From assembly GCF_014841565.1 (NCBI RefSeq), contig NZ_JACYUD010000006.1, positions 1 to 64,000 on the forward strand: a DNA stretch of 64,000 bases, given 5' to 3'. This document shows positions 44,721-57,568 of the stretch, piece after piece. A program made the translations under genes and the position numbers. Positions within the stretch are counted from its first letter, which is position 1. Each line of letters opens with the position of its first letter. Origin of the DNA: Rhizobium sp. CFBP 8762 (GTDB taxonomy: Bacteria > Pseudomonadota > Alphaproteobacteria > Rhizobiales > Rhizobiaceae). Under the pieces are notes generated by a model that worked only from the letters and a program-made list of their open reading frames with translations, was not told the origin of the DNA and searched no databases.

Positions 44721-45368
44721 TTACAGACCCAGCATCAAACGTGCCATCGGCTCAAGCCCACGACCGATAGCCACGGTATTGGCTGCATCCAGATGCACAC
44801 CATCCAGCGACGTTGTTCTGGCAACCGAGCCTGCATCGAAGAAACCGCATTGCAGTTCATCTGCCAGATCCGCATACAGCGGCGCCAGCAAGGCAGACTG
44901 CTCGACGCCACCGGCAAACATCGCCGCAAACTGTGCGTTGGCCGTTTCACAGATAACGGGTGGCGCAACAATCAAAATTTCGGGCTTCGGTGCGTTCCCA
45001 TCGGTCCACGGATGGTGGCGTATGATCTCGACCAGCCGTTCCATCCCCTGACATGCGGCGAATGCTGTACCGGCCACAACCGGCTTCAGATCATTCGTAC
45101 CCAGCATGATGATAATGAGATCCAGAGGCGAATGGCTGTGCAGCACGGTCGATAGAATTCTCGCACCATTTCGATCACACGGGGCAAGATAGTCGTCATA
45201 GGCAGTTGTTCGACCATTCAGACCCTCGACGATAACGTCGACGTCCGAACCCAACGCATCGGCCAAAACCTTTGGCCAGCGGTCACGCAACGAATGACGA
45301 CCGCCCGGCGTCGCAGCATCAAAACCCCAAGTGAGGCTGTCTCCATAGCAAACTATTGTTTTTGTCAT
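44721..45368 (-). CDS. SGNH/GDSL arylesterase-like hydrolase
   Basis: 215 residues, no signal peptide: block I IVCYGDSLTWGFD (Ser about 10), block II GLNGRTT, block III MLGTNDLK and block V LDGVHLDA (Asp/His). This is the cytosolic TAP/arylesterase-like branch (acetyl- or thioester-type substrates). The gene sits between pdhC and lpdA, 63 bases from the former and 74 from the latter. Linked physically, but no known step in pyruvate oxidation requires it. Confidence 0.9.
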   Translation of the reverse strand: MTKTIVCYGDSLTWGFDAATPGGRHSLRDRWPKVLADALGSDVDVIVEGLNGRTTAYDDYLAPCDRNGARILSTVLHSHSPLDLIIIMLGTNDLKPVVAGTAFAACQGMERLVEIIRHHPWTDGNAPKPEILIVAPPVICETANAQFAAMFAGGVEQSALLAPLYADLADELQCGFFDAGSVARTTSLDGVHLDAANTVAIGRGLEPMARLMLGL

Positions 45369-45431
45369 GAATTCAACCCCGGAAAGGCTTGATCTGTGAT
45401 CGGGCCGAGATCATTCCCGGCCCTGACCGTA

Positions 45432-46790
45432 TTAAACGAGCATGCCCATCGGGTTTTCGATATAGCGCTTGAACGCTCCAATCAACTCGGCACCCAGCGC
45501 GCCATCGACGCAACGATGGTCTGTCGAAAGCGTGACGGACATCACCGTTGCAATGACCATTTCGCCGTTCCTTGCAATAACGCGCTGTTCGCCAGCGCCA
45601 ACAGCCAGAATGGTGGCGTGTGGAGGATTAACGACCGCCGCGAAATTCTTCACACCCATCATGCCCATATTGGACACAGCTGTGGTGCCGCCCTGATACT
45701 CTTCCGGCTTGAGCTTGCGCTCCTTGGCGCGCTTGCCGAGGTCCTTCATCTCGTTCGAGATAGCCGACAGGCTTTTCAGCTCTGCCTGACGCACAATCGG
45801 AGTGATCAAACCACCGGGAATAGACACGGCCACGCCAACATCGGCATGTTTGTGCTTCACCATATTGTTGTCTGTCCACGACACGTTTGCATCCGGAACA
45901 TCACGCAACGACAAGGCCAGTGCCTTGATCACCAGATCGTTGACGGAAAGCTTGTAGGCAGCCTTCCCGTCTTTTTGAGGAGCCGCAGAGTTCAACTGCG
46001 CGCGCAATGCCATCAGGGCGTCCAGTTCGCAATCCACCGTGACGTAGAAATGCGGAATGGTCTGCTTGGATTCCTGAAGGCGCTTGGCAATGGTCTTACG
46101 CATGCCGTCGTGTGGAACGAGTTCGTACGACCCTTCTGCAAAGAGTTTCAAAACCGCGTCTTCGGACATGCCCTTTGGTGCGCTTGCTGGAGCAGCAGGC
46201 GCTGCCTCGGCTGGCTTCTGGCCTGGCTGCTCGACTGGAGCCTTCGCACCGCTCGAGACAAAGGCTTCGATATCATTCTTCACCACCCGCCCGTGCGGTC
46301 CCGAGCCGGAAACCGATGCGAGATCAACGCCAGCTTCCTTCGCCAGACGACGTGCCAGCGGAGAAGCGAACACACGCTCGCCTGCATCACCCGCAGGGGC
46401 TTGCGCGACCGCTGGTGCCTTTGTTTGCTCGGCAACGGGCTCCTTCGGTGCTGGAACCGCGGGTGCCGCCGCTGCAGGTTCAGCCTTGGGTGCTTCTGCC
46501 TTTTCCGGCGACGGTGCGCCACCGGCAGCCGCAGCAGTGACATCTTCGCCTTCAGCAGCCAGAATGGCGATTAGCGCATTGACCTTGACCCCGTCAGTGC
46601 CAGCCGGAACGACGATCTTGGCAACCGTGCCTTCATCGACGGCTTCCACTTCCATGGTTGCCTTATCGGTTTCAATCTCAGCGATGACATCTCCGGGACC
46701 GACCTTGTCGCCCTCTTTGACCAGCCACTTGGCGAGATTGCCCTCTTCCATGGTTGGTGAAAGCGCAGGCATGGTGATGTTGATTGGCAT
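45432..46790 (-). CDS. pdhC: Pyruvate dehydrogenase E2, dihydrolipoamide acetyltransferase
   Basis: 452 residues. One N-terminal lipoyl domain with [15 protein letters not shown] (lipoyl-Lys ~43), an Ala/Pro-rich linker (~85-140), a peripheral-subunit-binding domain ([17 protein letters not shown]...[11 protein letters not shown]) and the acyltransferase core with [12 protein letters not shown] (His and Asp of the active site). Forms the core of the PDH complex. Follows pdhB by 13 bases. Confidence 0.95.
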   Translation of the reverse strand: MPINITMPALSPTMEEGNLAKWLVKEGDKVGPGDVIAEIETDKATMEVEAVDEGTVAKIVVPAGTDGVKVNALIAILAAEGEDVTAAAAGGAPSPEKAEAPKAEPAAAAPAVPAPKEPVAEQTKAPAVAQAPAGDAGERVFASPLARRLAKEAGVDLASVSGSGPHGRVVKNDIEAFVSSGAKAPVEQPGQKPAEAAPAAPASAPKGMSEDAVLKLFAEGSYELVPHDGMRKTIAKRLQESKQTIPHFYVTVDCELDALMALRAQLNSAAPQKDGKAAYKLSVNDLVIKALALSLRDVPDANVSWTDNNMVKHKHADVGVAVSIPGGLITPIVRQAELKSLSAISNEMKDLGKRAKERKLKPEEYQGGTTAVSNMGMMGVKNFAAVVNPPHATILAVGAGEQRVIARNGEMVIATVMSVTLSTDHRCVDGALGAELIGAFKRYIENPMGMLV

Positions 46791-46803
46791 GGTACGGCCC
46801 CGC

Positions 46804-48201
46804 TTACTTGTAGCAGACGGCTTTCACCGCCTCGACAACTTCACCGACATTTGGAAGCGCCAGCTTTTCAAGGTTGGCTGCGTATGGCATTGGCACGTCT
46901 TTACCGGCAATCGTCATAATCGGCGCATCGAGGTAATCGAATGCCTGCTGCATAACGCGTGTGGCGATTTCCGTACCAACCGACGACTGTGGATAGCCCT
47001 CTTCAACCGTCACCAGACGACCGGTCTTCTTGACCGACTCGATAACCGTCGGCAGGTCCATTGGACGAATCGTGCGAAGATCGATGATTTCCACATCGAT
47101 GCCCAGACCGGCCAGTTCATCGGCTGCCTTGACCGCATAAGTCATACCGATGCCGAAAGACACAATCGTTGCATCCTTGCCCTGACGATGAATCCGCGCC
47201 TTACCGATTGGGAGAACAAAATCGTCAATCTTCGGTACATCGAAGGTCTGTCCATAGAGAATTTCGTTCTCTAGGAAAATCACGGGATTTGGATCACGGA
47301 TCGCTGCCCGCAACAGACCCTTGGCGTCCGCCGCTGTGTACGGCATGACAACCTTCAGTCCGGGAATGTTGCTGTACCAGGCCGCAAAGCACTGCGAATG
47401 CTGTGCGCCCACGCGTGCGGCAGCACCGCTTGGACCACGGAACACAATGGGCGCACCCATCTGACCACCGGACATGTACAATGTCTTAGCAGCAGAGTTG
47501 ATGATTTGGTCAATGGCCTGCATGGCGAAGTTGAACGTCATGAACTCCACAATGGGACGCAGACCCGCCATGGCAGCACCTACACCGATACCGGCAAATC
47601 CGTGCTCCGTGATCGGCGTATCGACAACGCGGCGCGCACCGAACTCTTGAAGCAAGCCCTGAGTGATCTTGTAGGCACCCTGATACTCGGCAACCTCTTC
47701 ACCCATGACAAAAACGTCGTCACTGGCACGCATTTCCTCAGCCATAGCGTCGCGCAACGCTTCGCGCACCGTAGTCGGCACCATTTCCGTGCCTTCTGGG
47801 ATATCCGGATCAGGAGCGACTTCAACGGCGCGCGGTTGCGCCGGAGCGGTTGCACCGGATGTTGGCTTTTCAGCCTCTTCCACCTTGGGAGCAGCCGTCT
47901 CGCCGGATGTCGACTGAGCTTCTGCAGGCTTTGGGGCCGCCATATCAGCTTGTGTCTCGCCATCCTGTAGAAGCACAGCGATGGCCGTGTTCACTTTTAC
48001 GGCTTCCGTTCCAGCCGGAATCAGAATCTTGCCGATGACGCCTTCGTCAACAGCTTCCACTTCCATTGTCGCCTTGTCGGTTTCAATTTCCGCGATCACG
48101 TCGCCGGAGGTAACCTTGTCACCTTCGTTTTTCAGCCATTTGCTAAGTGTGCCCTCTTCCATGGTTGGAGAAAGGGCAGGCATGAGAATTTCTATGGGCA
48201 T
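46804..48201 (-). CDS. pdhB: Pyruvate dehydrogenase E1 beta subunit with N-terminal lipoyl domain
   Basis: 465 residues. The first ~80 form a lipoyl domain nearly identical to that of PdhC ([15 protein letters not shown]), then a linker, then the E1-beta transketolase-like part ([29 protein letters not shown], ending [15 protein letters not shown]). A lipoyl domain on E1-beta is characteristic of alphaproteobacteria. Binds TPP jointly with PdhA. Confidence 0.96.
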   Translation of the reverse strand: MPIEILMPALSPTMEEGTLSKWLKNEGDKVTSGDVIAEIETDKATMEVEAVDEGVIGKILIPAGTEAVKVNTAIAVLLQDGETQADMAAPKPAEAQSTSGETAAPKVEEAEKPTSGATAPAQPRAVEVAPDPDIPEGTEMVPTTVREALRDAMAEEMRASDDVFVMGEEVAEYQGAYKITQGLLQEFGARRVVDTPITEHGFAGIGVGAAMAGLRPIVEFMTFNFAMQAIDQIINSAAKTLYMSGGQMGAPIVFRGPSGAAARVGAQHSQCFAAWYSNIPGLKVVMPYTAADAKGLLRAAIRDPNPVIFLENEILYGQTFDVPKIDDFVLPIGKARIHRQGKDATIVSFGIGMTYAVKAADELAGLGIDVEIIDLRTIRPMDLPTVIESVKKTGRLVTVEEGYPQSSVGTEIATRVMQQAFDYLDAPIMTIAGKDVPMPYAANLEKLALPNVGEVVEAVKAVCYK

Positions 48202-48219
48202 GTTCGGTCCCTTCCCGGA

Positions 48220-49263
48220 TCAGAGCAGAATATCGGTGTAGAGCTCGGATGCATCCGGCTCTGGATCGTTCTGCGCAAAATCCGCGCTATCGGCAACAAT
48301 GTCACGGACATCCTTGTCGATGGCTTTCAGTTCATCTTCGCTGGCCCAGGACTTTTCCAGAAGGCGCGCGCGAACCTGTTCGATCGGATCGTGATCGGAG
48401 CGCATTTTCTGCACTTCGTCCTTGCTACGGTACTTCGCAGGATCCGACATGGAGTGACCACGATAGCGGTAGGTCTGCATTTCCAGAATGATCGGGCCTT
48501 TTCCGGACCGGGCGTATTCGACGGCCTCATCACCCGCAGCCTTGACCGCGCGCACATCCATGCCATCGACCTGGAAGCCCGGAATACCGATAGATGCACC
48601 GCGCTGCGAAAAGTCTGCCTGCGCCGAGGCGCGGGCAACAGATGTACCCATAGCGTAGCGGTTGTTCTCAATGATGTAGATCACAGGCAGCTTCCACAAC
48701 GCCGCCATGTTGAAACTCTCATAGACCTGGCCCTGGTTTGCGGCGCCATCGCCGAAATAGGCAAGGCTGACATTGTCATTGCCGCGATACCGGTTGGCAA
48801 AGGCAAGGCCCGTGCCGAGCGACACTTGCGCGCCCACGATACCGTGACCGCCGTAAAAATGCTTCTCTTTCGAGAACATATGCATAGAGCCGCCCTTACC
48901 CTTGGACAAGCCACCACGACGACCGGTGAGTTCGGCCATCACACCACGCGCGCTCATACCACAGGCCAGCATATGGCCGTGATCGCGGTAACCGGTGATA
49001 ACCTGATCGCCTTCTTTAAGAGCCATCTGCATACCGACGACGACGGCTTCCTGTCCGATGTAAAGGTGACAGAAGCCACCAATGAAGCCCATACCATAGA
49101 GTTGGCCAGCTTTTTCTTCGAAGCGGCGGATGAGCAGCATTTCGCGGTAAGCTTTAAGTTCCGTATCACGGTCGAACTCGACGAAGGTCTCGCCGTTGAA
49201 GTTCTTTACGGCTTTGCCGGACGTCTTACGGTTTGAAACGGGCGCGTTTGGTCGCGGAGCCAT
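48220..49263 (-). CDS. pdhA: Pyruvate dehydrogenase E1 alpha subunit
   Basis: 347 residues. TPP motif GDGAANQGQ...IIENN, the phosphorylation-loop region YRYRGHSMSDPAKYRSKDE, and MHMFSKEKHFYGGHGIVGAQ. Decarboxylates pyruvate. First gene of the pdhABC group. The 146-base gap before it contains inverted repeats described separately. Confidence 0.96.
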   Translation of the reverse strand: MAPRPNAPVSNRKTSGKAVKNFNGETFVEFDRDTELKAYREMLLIRRFEEKAGQLYGMGFIGGFCHLYIGQEAVVVGMQMALKEGDQVITGYRDHGHMLACGMSARGVMAELTGRRGGLSKGKGGSMHMFSKEKHFYGGHGIVGAQVSLGTGLAFANRYRGNDNVSLAYFGDGAANQGQVYESFNMAALWKLPVIYIIENNRYAMGTSVARASAQADFSQRGASIGIPGFQVDGMDVRAVKAAGDEAVEYARSGKGPIILEMQTYRYRGHSMSDPAKYRSKDEVQKMRSDHDPIEQVRARLLEKSWASEDELKAIDKDVRDIVADSADFAQNDPEPDASELYTDILL

Positions 49264-49331
49264 TCAATCCTCCCTAAGGTTCGAAATTTGAACGCACCAT
49301 AAGGCAGGAATCCGGTTTCAGCAATGAATTA

Positions 49332-49401
49332 TTTGCATAGCTTGCATTCTGTGCAAACCATTGAATCTACAAAACAAAAAACAGTTAACCAGATTTCGGT
49401 T
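49332..49401 (-). promoter_or_regulatory. Inverted repeats in the pdhA promoter region
   Basis: Two dyads lie 70-140 bases upstream of pdhA. TTTGCA at 49332-49337 and TGCAAA at 49352-49357, with an extra TTGCAT between them, and TTAACC-N7-GGTTAA at 49383-49401. Either may be an operator for pyruvate dehydrogenase control. TTTGCAAA-type sites are known for acyl-metabolism regulators such as RamB and PccR; that link is inference. Confidence 0.4.
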
Positions 49402-49409
49402 AATTGAGT

Positions 49410-49718
49410 TTAGTTAAAGATAACGATCTCGTCTGCCCTGGACATGTTCAGCGCAAATCGGGCTTTCTCGTCCAGCATATCACGCTCCAGCGAACCGTCC
49501 GACAACAACTCCACTTCTTTTTCCAGCGTCTGACGTGCGGCCACAAGCTTGTCCAACCGGCCCTGACGCTCAATGCGTTGCCGGTCGAATTCCTTCGTCG
49601 CGATCAATCCATAATCGCCGTGAACAGAATGATAGCTGAAATAAGAGAGAAACGCGATTGTAATCAAAGGCAGCGTCAGCCGGCCAAGTCTACGTTTCTT
49701 ATGATGTCTGGTCCACAT
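49410..49718 (-). CDS. ftsB: Septum formation initiator FtsB/DivIC family
   Basis: 102 residues from ATG 49718 (MWTRHHKKRR); an upstream in-frame start at 49760 is possible. A basic N-terminus, one membrane helix (LTLPLITIAFLSYFSYHSV), then a coiled coil (RQGRLDKLVAARQTLEKEVELL) and the conserved end LDEKARFALNM. Bitopic division protein of the FtsQLB complex. Between eno and pdhA, a place conserved in Hyphomicrobiales. Confidence 0.88.
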   Translation of the reverse strand: MWTRHHKKRRLGRLTLPLITIAFLSYFSYHSVHGDYGLIATKEFDRQRIERQGRLDKLVAARQTLEKEVELLSDGSLERDMLDEKARFALNMSRADEIVIFN

Positions 49719-49794
49719 GCAAGCCTCGCAACGCATTACTGGAGCCAGCATAGTCCGCATTCATTAACCGACGGTTGACCATACGCGCGGGGAT

Positions 49795-49837
49795 AAAAAA
49801 ACCCGCATCCGTTTCCGGATGCGGGCTGGTCTTTTTT
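49795..49837 (-). terminator. Rho-independent terminator of eno
   Basis: Perfect 10-bp stem CCCGCATCCG/CGGATGCGGG with a four-base loop (49802-49825), followed on the minus strand by seven Ts. A T-run is also present on the plus-strand side, so it could work in both directions. Confidence 0.92.
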
Positions 49838-49851
49838 TCAGGTATAAATGC

Positions 49852-51138
<1,287 letters not shown>

Positions 51139-51221
51139 CTACTTGCTGTTTCAAACTGTCCGAGCATGTCTGTAATCCATGACACGGAAATTACAATGGC
51201 GGCCCAAAGGCCAAGGTTTAT

Positions 51222-52061
51222 TTAAGCTTTGGCAACGGCGTCAAACGCCAGAAGCTTTTCCAGCAACTCCGGCATGTCTTCCAGCGCAACCATGTTCGGT
51301 CCGTCGGACGGAGCATTATCGGGATCCTCATGCGTTTCGATGAAGACACCGGATACACCAACGGCAACGGCAGCACGCGCCAGCGTGGAGACGAACCGAC
51401 GCTCCCCGCCCGTCGAGCCGCCCTGTCCGCCGGGCTGCTGAACCGAATGCGTGGCATCGAATACAACAGGCGCACCCATATCCGCCATGATCGGCAGGGA
51501 TCGCATATCGGACACCAGTGTATTGTACCCGAACGAAGCGCCGCGCTCGCAGAGCAGCACGTTCGGATTACCGCTGTCGTTCAGTTTGGCCAGAACGTTC
51601 TTCATATCCCAGGGTGCCAGAAACTGTCCTTTTTTCACATTGATCACCCGCCCTGTTTTGGCCGCAGCCACGAGAAGGTCGGTCTGGCGGCAAAGAAATG
51701 CCGGGATCTGTAACACATCCACCACCGGGGCAACGGCAGCGCAATCGTCTTCCGTATGAATGTCGGTCAGCACGGGAAAGCCGAATTCCGCTTTCAGGTC
51801 GGCAAACACCTGCAATGCCTGCTCCAGCCCGATGCCGCGCTTACCGGACAGGGATGTGCGGTTGGCCTTGTCGAAAGATGATTTATAGACCAGTCCGATG
51901 CCGAGCGCACTGCACATGTCCACCAGCTTGCCGGCAATCATGAAAGCGTGTTCGCGGCTTTCCATCTGGCACGGTCCGGCGATCAGCGATAGTTTTGCCG
52001 AATTGGAAAAGGTGACGGACGCGCTGGCATCTCCCACAACCACGGATGCATTTGTCTTCAC
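51222..52061 (-). CDS. kdsA: 3-deoxy-D-manno-octulosonate 8-phosphate synthase
   Basis: 279 residues: [62 protein letters not shown] and [19 protein letters not shown]. Condenses arabinose 5-phosphate with PEP to make Kdo-8-P for lipid A inner core. Three bases after the VOC protein gene. Confidence 0.96.
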   Translation of the reverse strand: MKTNASVVVGDASASVTFSNSAKLSLIAGPCQMESREHAFMIAGKLVDMCSALGIGLVYKSSFDKANRTSLSGKRGIGLEQALQVFADLKAEFGFPVLTDIHTEDDCAAVAPVVDVLQIPAFLCRQTDLLVAAAKTGRVINVKKGQFLAPWDMKNVLAKLNDSGNPNVLLCERGASFGYNTLVSDMRSLPIMADMGAPVVFDATHSVQQPGGQGGSTGGERRFVSTLARAAVAVGVSGVFIETHEDPDNAPSDGPNMVALEDMPELLEKLLAFDAVAKA

Positions 52062-52064
52062 GGT

Positions 52065-52922
52065 CTACTCCTCAAAAGCAAAATCAACGCCTTGTCCGGG
52101 CGCTTGGCGTACCAGCAACTGCCGGTCCTTATGTGTGTAATCAACACCGTTGGTGCGCAAGAGTGTTTGCGCCATGTCGAGATCTTCGACCTTGAATACA
52201 AGCCGGGAGGCAATCAGTCCACCATCTGAAGGTTCGGTGGCCGGTGCGGCGCGGATGGTAAGATGAAGATTCTGCGCCTCAACACTTAATCCAACCTCTT
52301 CGGTCTGCACCGGCCCGCAAATCCTTTCAAAATAGCCCGCGAACAGCGAAGGTTTTGCGGCTCTGAAGTCTATCTTCGCAAGGCCCGTGACGCCGTTTGC
52401 ATGACGTTCGAGCGAGCCGCGATCTGATGGCAATGGCTGGACGCGCTGGCAAGTAAAGGAAAAGAACTGCGCCATATTCTCGTCTTTGGCAAAGGCAAGA
52501 CGAAAACGTCCCTCGCCCTGACGGCCATCCGGCAGAACCATCATGCGGGCAAACTCGAAGAGATCCCCTGCGGAGATGCCCTGTTGGGAAAACCATTGAT
52601 GATCGGCAACAGCGTCTTGACTGGCAAAGGCTATAGACGAGAGCCCCTCGTCCCGACAGTCTCGAAACATCGCGTCCAGTGCAACGAAAGCGTTTCCATT
52701 TGAGGCTGCGTGTTCGTAGATGGGTTTGCTTGCGATGGCGAGCGGCTCCAGATACGTCTGGTCAGCGAAAAAGACACAGGCATTTTCTGTACCGAACGGA
52801 TGCTGCGCATCGGCCGCGACAGTAAAGCCCAACTGTGTCAGCCTCTTGCGGGCTGTTCTCAGGCTATTGACCGGGAGAACAAGATGATCGACGATCCCCG
52901 GAAAACGAAGGCGCGCGGACAT
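52065..52922 (-). CDS. VOC/glyoxalase-like domain protein
   Basis: 285 residues from ATG 52922 (MSARLRFPGIVDHLVLPVNSL). The start of a vicinal-oxygen-chelate module is clear: HLVLPVNSLRTARKRLTQLGFTV, then FGTENACVFF and YLEPLA. Matches the glyoxalase_3-like type (PF13468) found between kdsA and pyrG in many Hyphomicrobiales. Substrate unknown. A longer frame reaches 53060 but would overlap the pyrG terminator and coding end. Confidence 0.85.
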   Translation of the reverse strand: MSARLRFPGIVDHLVLPVNSLRTARKRLTQLGFTVAADAQHPFGTENACVFFADQTYLEPLAIASKPIYEHAASNGNAFVALDAMFRDCRDEGLSSIAFASQDAVADHQWFSQQGISAGDLFEFARMMVLPDGRQGEGRFRLAFAKDENMAQFFSFTCQRVQPLPSDRGSLERHANGVTGLAKIDFRAAKPSLFAGYFERICGPVQTEEVGLSVEAQNLHLTIRAAPATEPSDGGLIASRLVFKVEDLDMAQTLLRTNGVDYTHKDRQLLVRQAPGQGVDFAFEE

Positions 52923-52975
52923 GCTGGATCCTAATGATCTGGATGTTGGTTCTGTGCGCGTTTTCCTGATCCTTT

Positions 52976-53008
52976 TCAAGAAAAATGGCGAGGAAAACCT
53001 CGCCATTT
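52976..53008 (-). terminator. Rho-independent terminator of pyrG
   Basis: Perfect 11-bp stem AAATGGCGAGG/CCTCGCCATTT with a four-base loop (52983-53008); on the minus strand it is followed by a T-rich run. Lies six bases after the pyrG stop. Confidence 0.88.
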
Positions 53009-53013
53009 CAATT

Positions 53014-54660
<1,647 letters not shown>

Positions 54661-54731
54661 TTATAAGTTTGATTCCGCCAGCAAAAAAACAAGCTGTCCT
54701 CAGCTTTTCACGGGCATTGCGAAAGTCATGC

Positions 54732-54772
54732 AAAAGAACAGGCCCATCTCAACGCGTGAGATGGGCCTGTTC
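54732..54772 (-). terminator. Rho-independent terminator of secG
   Basis: Perfect 16-bp stem (54736-54751 with 54757-54772) and a five-base loop, followed on the minus strand by TTTT. Starts 16 bases after the secG stop. Confidence 0.88.
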
Positions 54773-54787
54773 ATGGATATTTGTCGA

Positions 54788-55210
54788 TTACTGGCCGCTT
54801 GGAACGTCTGTTGAAGGCGTAGCTGGCTGAGCAGGCGCTGCAGGTGTGGCTGCACCGGTAGCAGGTGCCGCAGGAGCGCCGGTTGTCGGCACGGCGGGAG
54901 CAGGCGTCGGCGCGCCGCCCAGAGAATCAAGCACGCCATTGCCATTGTTCGTGGTGCCGGGAATACGATCCAGGATATCGGTCGGGCTGCTCTGGTAACG
55001 GGCGAGAATGCCCATACCAAGCGATGTGGCGAAGAACAAAGCTGCCAGAATCGCTGTCGTCCGGGTCAGCGCATTGGCTGCGCCGCGCGCTGACATGAAG
55101 CCGGAGCCACCACCAATGCCCAGGCCACCGCCTTCTGAGCGCTGGATAAGAACGACGCCGACAAGCGCCAGAACGATCATGAGGTGAACGACAATCAATA
55201 CGGTGTGCAT
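54788..55210 (-). CDS. secG: Preprotein translocase subunit SecG
   Basis: 140 residues. Two membrane helices (VLIVVHLMIVLALVGVVLIQ and LTRTTAILAALFFATSLGMGIL) flank the conserved cytosolic loop RSEGGGLGIGGGSGFMSARGAANALT. The C-terminal ~60 residues are a Pro/Ala/Thr-rich tail, longer than in E. coli but usual in rhizobia. Part of SecYEG in the inner membrane; between tpiA and pyrG as in relatives. Confidence 0.95.
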   Translation of the reverse strand: MHTVLIVVHLMIVLALVGVVLIQRSEGGGLGIGGGSGFMSARGAANALTRTTAILAALFFATSLGMGILARYQSSPTDILDRIPGTTNNGNGVLDSLGGAPTPAPAVPTTGAPAAPATGAATPAAPAQPATPSTDVPSGQ

Positions 55211-55306
55211 CTGGTGTCCAGTTCTGCGCGTACCTGAGATGCAGGCCGCAAGAGGATAGGTTTGCGGCTGTTTATACCAAGCTCAGGCGTATTCCAAGCC
55301 CCTACC

Positions 55307-56077
55307 TCAGTCTATCAAACCTTCATAGGCGCCATAAATGGCAAGGAAATCGTCGGCTTTCAAGCTCGCACCACCAATCAGCGCGCCATCAACGTTGGTC
55401 ACTCCCATCAATTCCTTCGCGTTCGATGGCTTGACCGAACCACCATAGAGCAGCCGCATGGAGGCACCCTTAGTGCCAAATCGCTCCACCAGCTCGCTTC
55501 GGATAAAGGCGTGCGCTTCTTCTACATCCGCAACCGTGGGGGTGAGGCCCGTGCCGATCGCCCAAACAGGTTCGTACGCGATAACCGTATTTTGGGCTGT
55601 TGCCCCATCAGGAATGGACTGCGCAAGCTGACGTTTCAGCACATCCAAAGTCTGGTTGCCCTTCCGCTCATCGCCTGTTTCACCGATGCAGATAATCGCT
55701 GTCAGCTCGTTGTCCCATGCTTGTTCAGCTTTTGCTCGGATCAGCGCGTCCGGTTCCTTGTGATCCACTCGGCGCTCCGAATGGCCGACGATGACAAAGG
55801 TTGCGAAGCAATCCGCCAGCATTTCGGCTGAGATATCGCCCGTATGCGCGCCTGATGCCTTCTCATGGCAATCCTGACCACCGATTTGCAATGGACTGTC
55901 ATCCGCCAACGCGGTTGCCACATAGGTGAGCGTTGCGGGCGGGCATAGCAAGCTATCGACCTTCGCTGAGAGCTCCCCTTTCACGCCCTCTGCAATTGCC
56001 TTGATCTGATCGAGAGACGCGCGGGTCCCGTTCATTTTCCAGTTGCCCGCGACAAGCGGTCGTATTTCCGGTGTCAT
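55307..56077 (-). CDS. tpiA: Triosephosphate isomerase
   Basis: 256 residues from ATG 56077: GGAGG lies six bases before it, whereas it abuts the alternative ATG at 56083. NWKMNG holds the catalytic Lys, VGHSERR the His and [11 protein letters not shown] the Glu; GGSVKPSNA and GALIGGASL close the phosphate site. Interconverts DHAP and G3P. Confidence 0.96.
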   Translation of the reverse strand: MTPEIRPLVAGNWKMNGTRASLDQIKAIAEGVKGELSAKVDSLLCPPATLTYVATALADDSPLQIGGQDCHEKASGAHTGDISAEMLADCFATFVIVGHSERRVDHKEPDALIRAKAEQAWDNELTAIICIGETGDERKGNQTLDVLKRQLAQSIPDGATAQNTVIAYEPVWAIGTGLTPTVADVEEAHAFIRSELVERFGTKGASMRLLYGGSVKPSNAKELMGVTNVDGALIGGASLKADDFLAIYGAYEGLID

Positions 56078-56134
56078 GATCATCCTCCACTTTTGTGAGA
56101 GAGGCCTAACAAAAATACGTGGTGAGGAAAAGCA

Positions 56135-57565
56135 TTAGCCGAGCTGACTGCCGACAAAATCCTTTACAATGCGCACAATGCCCCGCGACAGAAGATCATC
56201 GAGCGCATCAATAAACTGGTCCACATGTTTTGCCTCGCAGATCAAAGGCGGCTCAAGCCGGATGACATTGCGGTTATATTCGGTGAAGGCCACCAGCACG
56301 TTATAATTGCGCAGCAACAACGCGCCGATGAAACCGGAAAGCGAACCCTTCAATTTCTCGTCCAGCATGGCGACCAGTGGCCGCACGACCATCGGCAGGG
56401 TCTGGCTGAAATCATCAAATTCAAGACCCACCATAAGCCCCTGCCCGCGCACATCCTTGATGATTTTCGGATATTTCGATTGCAGGTCCCGCAGACGATC
56501 CAGCAGATACTTACCTTGTATCGCTGCATTCTCGATGAGGTTTTCATCGTACATGATGTTCAGGGCTTCGATAGCGGTGATAGACGCCTCGCCAATGCCG
56601 CCGAATGTTGCGGGACCATGAATGAGCGCCGTCTTCGGCGTACCATAGGCTTTCATGTAGACCGAACGGCGCGCAATCATGGCGGCCATCGCGCTTTTTC
56701 CTCCGCCAAGAGACTTGGCAAGCGCGGTGACATCCGGAACCACACCGGCATGTTCAAACGCAAAAAAGCGGCCGGAACGGCCCATGCCACACTGCACCTC
56801 GTCTGCAACCCACAACACGCCATAGCGATCACAGAGTGTGCGCACGGCCTGCCAGTATTGCGGCGGCGCCGTTATGATGCCCCCGCCTCCCTGTATGGTT
56901 TCCAGAACCAGAACGCCGATTTCAGGGTCAGCTTTCAACAGAAGCTCCAGCGCCGCAGCGTCACCGAAGGGTATGCGAATATTGTTTTCAACGAGCTGAA
57001 ACTCCCCCCGGTAAAGCGGTGAGTCCGTCAGCGACAGAACCCCCTTTGTCTTTCCGTGAAAGGAGTTTTCAGCATAGACGATCTTTGGCTTTTTTGGTCC
57101 CGCTGCCCGCTCGGCCACCTTGACTGCCGCCTCCATGGCCTCGGAGCCAGACGAGCCCAAAAACACCATATCCAGATCATCCGGTGCAATTGCAGCCAGA
57201 TTTTTGGCTAGGGCTGCCGCATATTGCGACATGAACGCAATTGCAATCTCATGGCGGTGCTCATCCTGAAACAGCTTTCTGGCGGCCAGAATACGGGGAT
57301 GATTGTGGCCGAACGCCAATGACCCGAAGCCACCGAAGAAATCCAGAATTTTCCGACCATTCTGGTCGGTGTAATACATTCCCTCAGCTGTTTCGATCTT
57401 GACCTTGGCAAAGCCGAGCAGCTTCATGAAATGCAACTGGCCAGGGTTCAAATGGTCTTTGAACAACGACGTCATATCGGCCAGCGTCATCGCCTTGGCC
57501 TGCTCGACGGTCAGAAGATCGGGCTTTCGGGGCGAAGGTGAAACCTGTGTGTCCGTCAAAGCCAT
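56135..57565 (-). CDS. Class III PLP-dependent aminotransferase
   Basis: 476 residues of the class III (acetylornithine/putrescine-type) fold: FGGFGSLAFGHNHP, LGSSGSEAMEAAVKVAE (phosphate cup), SFHGKTKGVLSLT, VWVADEVQCGMGRSGRFFAFEH (WVADEVQ with the PLP-binding Asp) and the Schiff-base lysine in VTALAKSLGGG. Related proteins act on amino acids, polyamines or sugars. Here the gene is the last of an operon with epimerase, FAD oxidase and prenyl-transferase genes, three bases after the epimerase gene. A keto group made by the oxidase would be a natural acceptor, so amination of a lipid-linked sugar is the working hypothesis. Confidence 0.82.
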   Translation of the reverse strand: MALTDTQVSPSPRKPDLLTVEQAKAMTLADMTSLFKDHLNPGQLHFMKLLGFAKVKIETAEGMYYTDQNGRKILDFFGGFGSLAFGHNHPRILAARKLFQDEHRHEIAIAFMSQYAAALAKNLAAIAPDDLDMVFLGSSGSEAMEAAVKVAERAAGPKKPKIVYAENSFHGKTKGVLSLTDSPLYRGEFQLVENNIRIPFGDAAALELLLKADPEIGVLVLETIQGGGGIITAPPQYWQAVRTLCDRYGVLWVADEVQCGMGRSGRFFAFEHAGVVPDVTALAKSLGGGKSAMAAMIARRSVYMKAYGTPKTALIHGPATFGGIGEASITAIEALNIMYDENLIENAAIQGKYLLDRLRDLQSKYPKIIKDVRGQGLMVGLEFDDFSQTLPMVVRPLVAMLDEKLKGSLSGFIGALLLRNYNVLVAFTEYNRNVIRLEPPLICEAKHVDQFIDALDDLLSRGIVRIVKDFVGSQLG

Positions 57566-57568
57566 TCT

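Noticed and set aside
45469-47963. Long plus-strand frames opposite pdhB and pdhC
   Set aside because: Mirror images of the GC- and Ala/Pro-rich pdh coding sequence, with no domain of their own.
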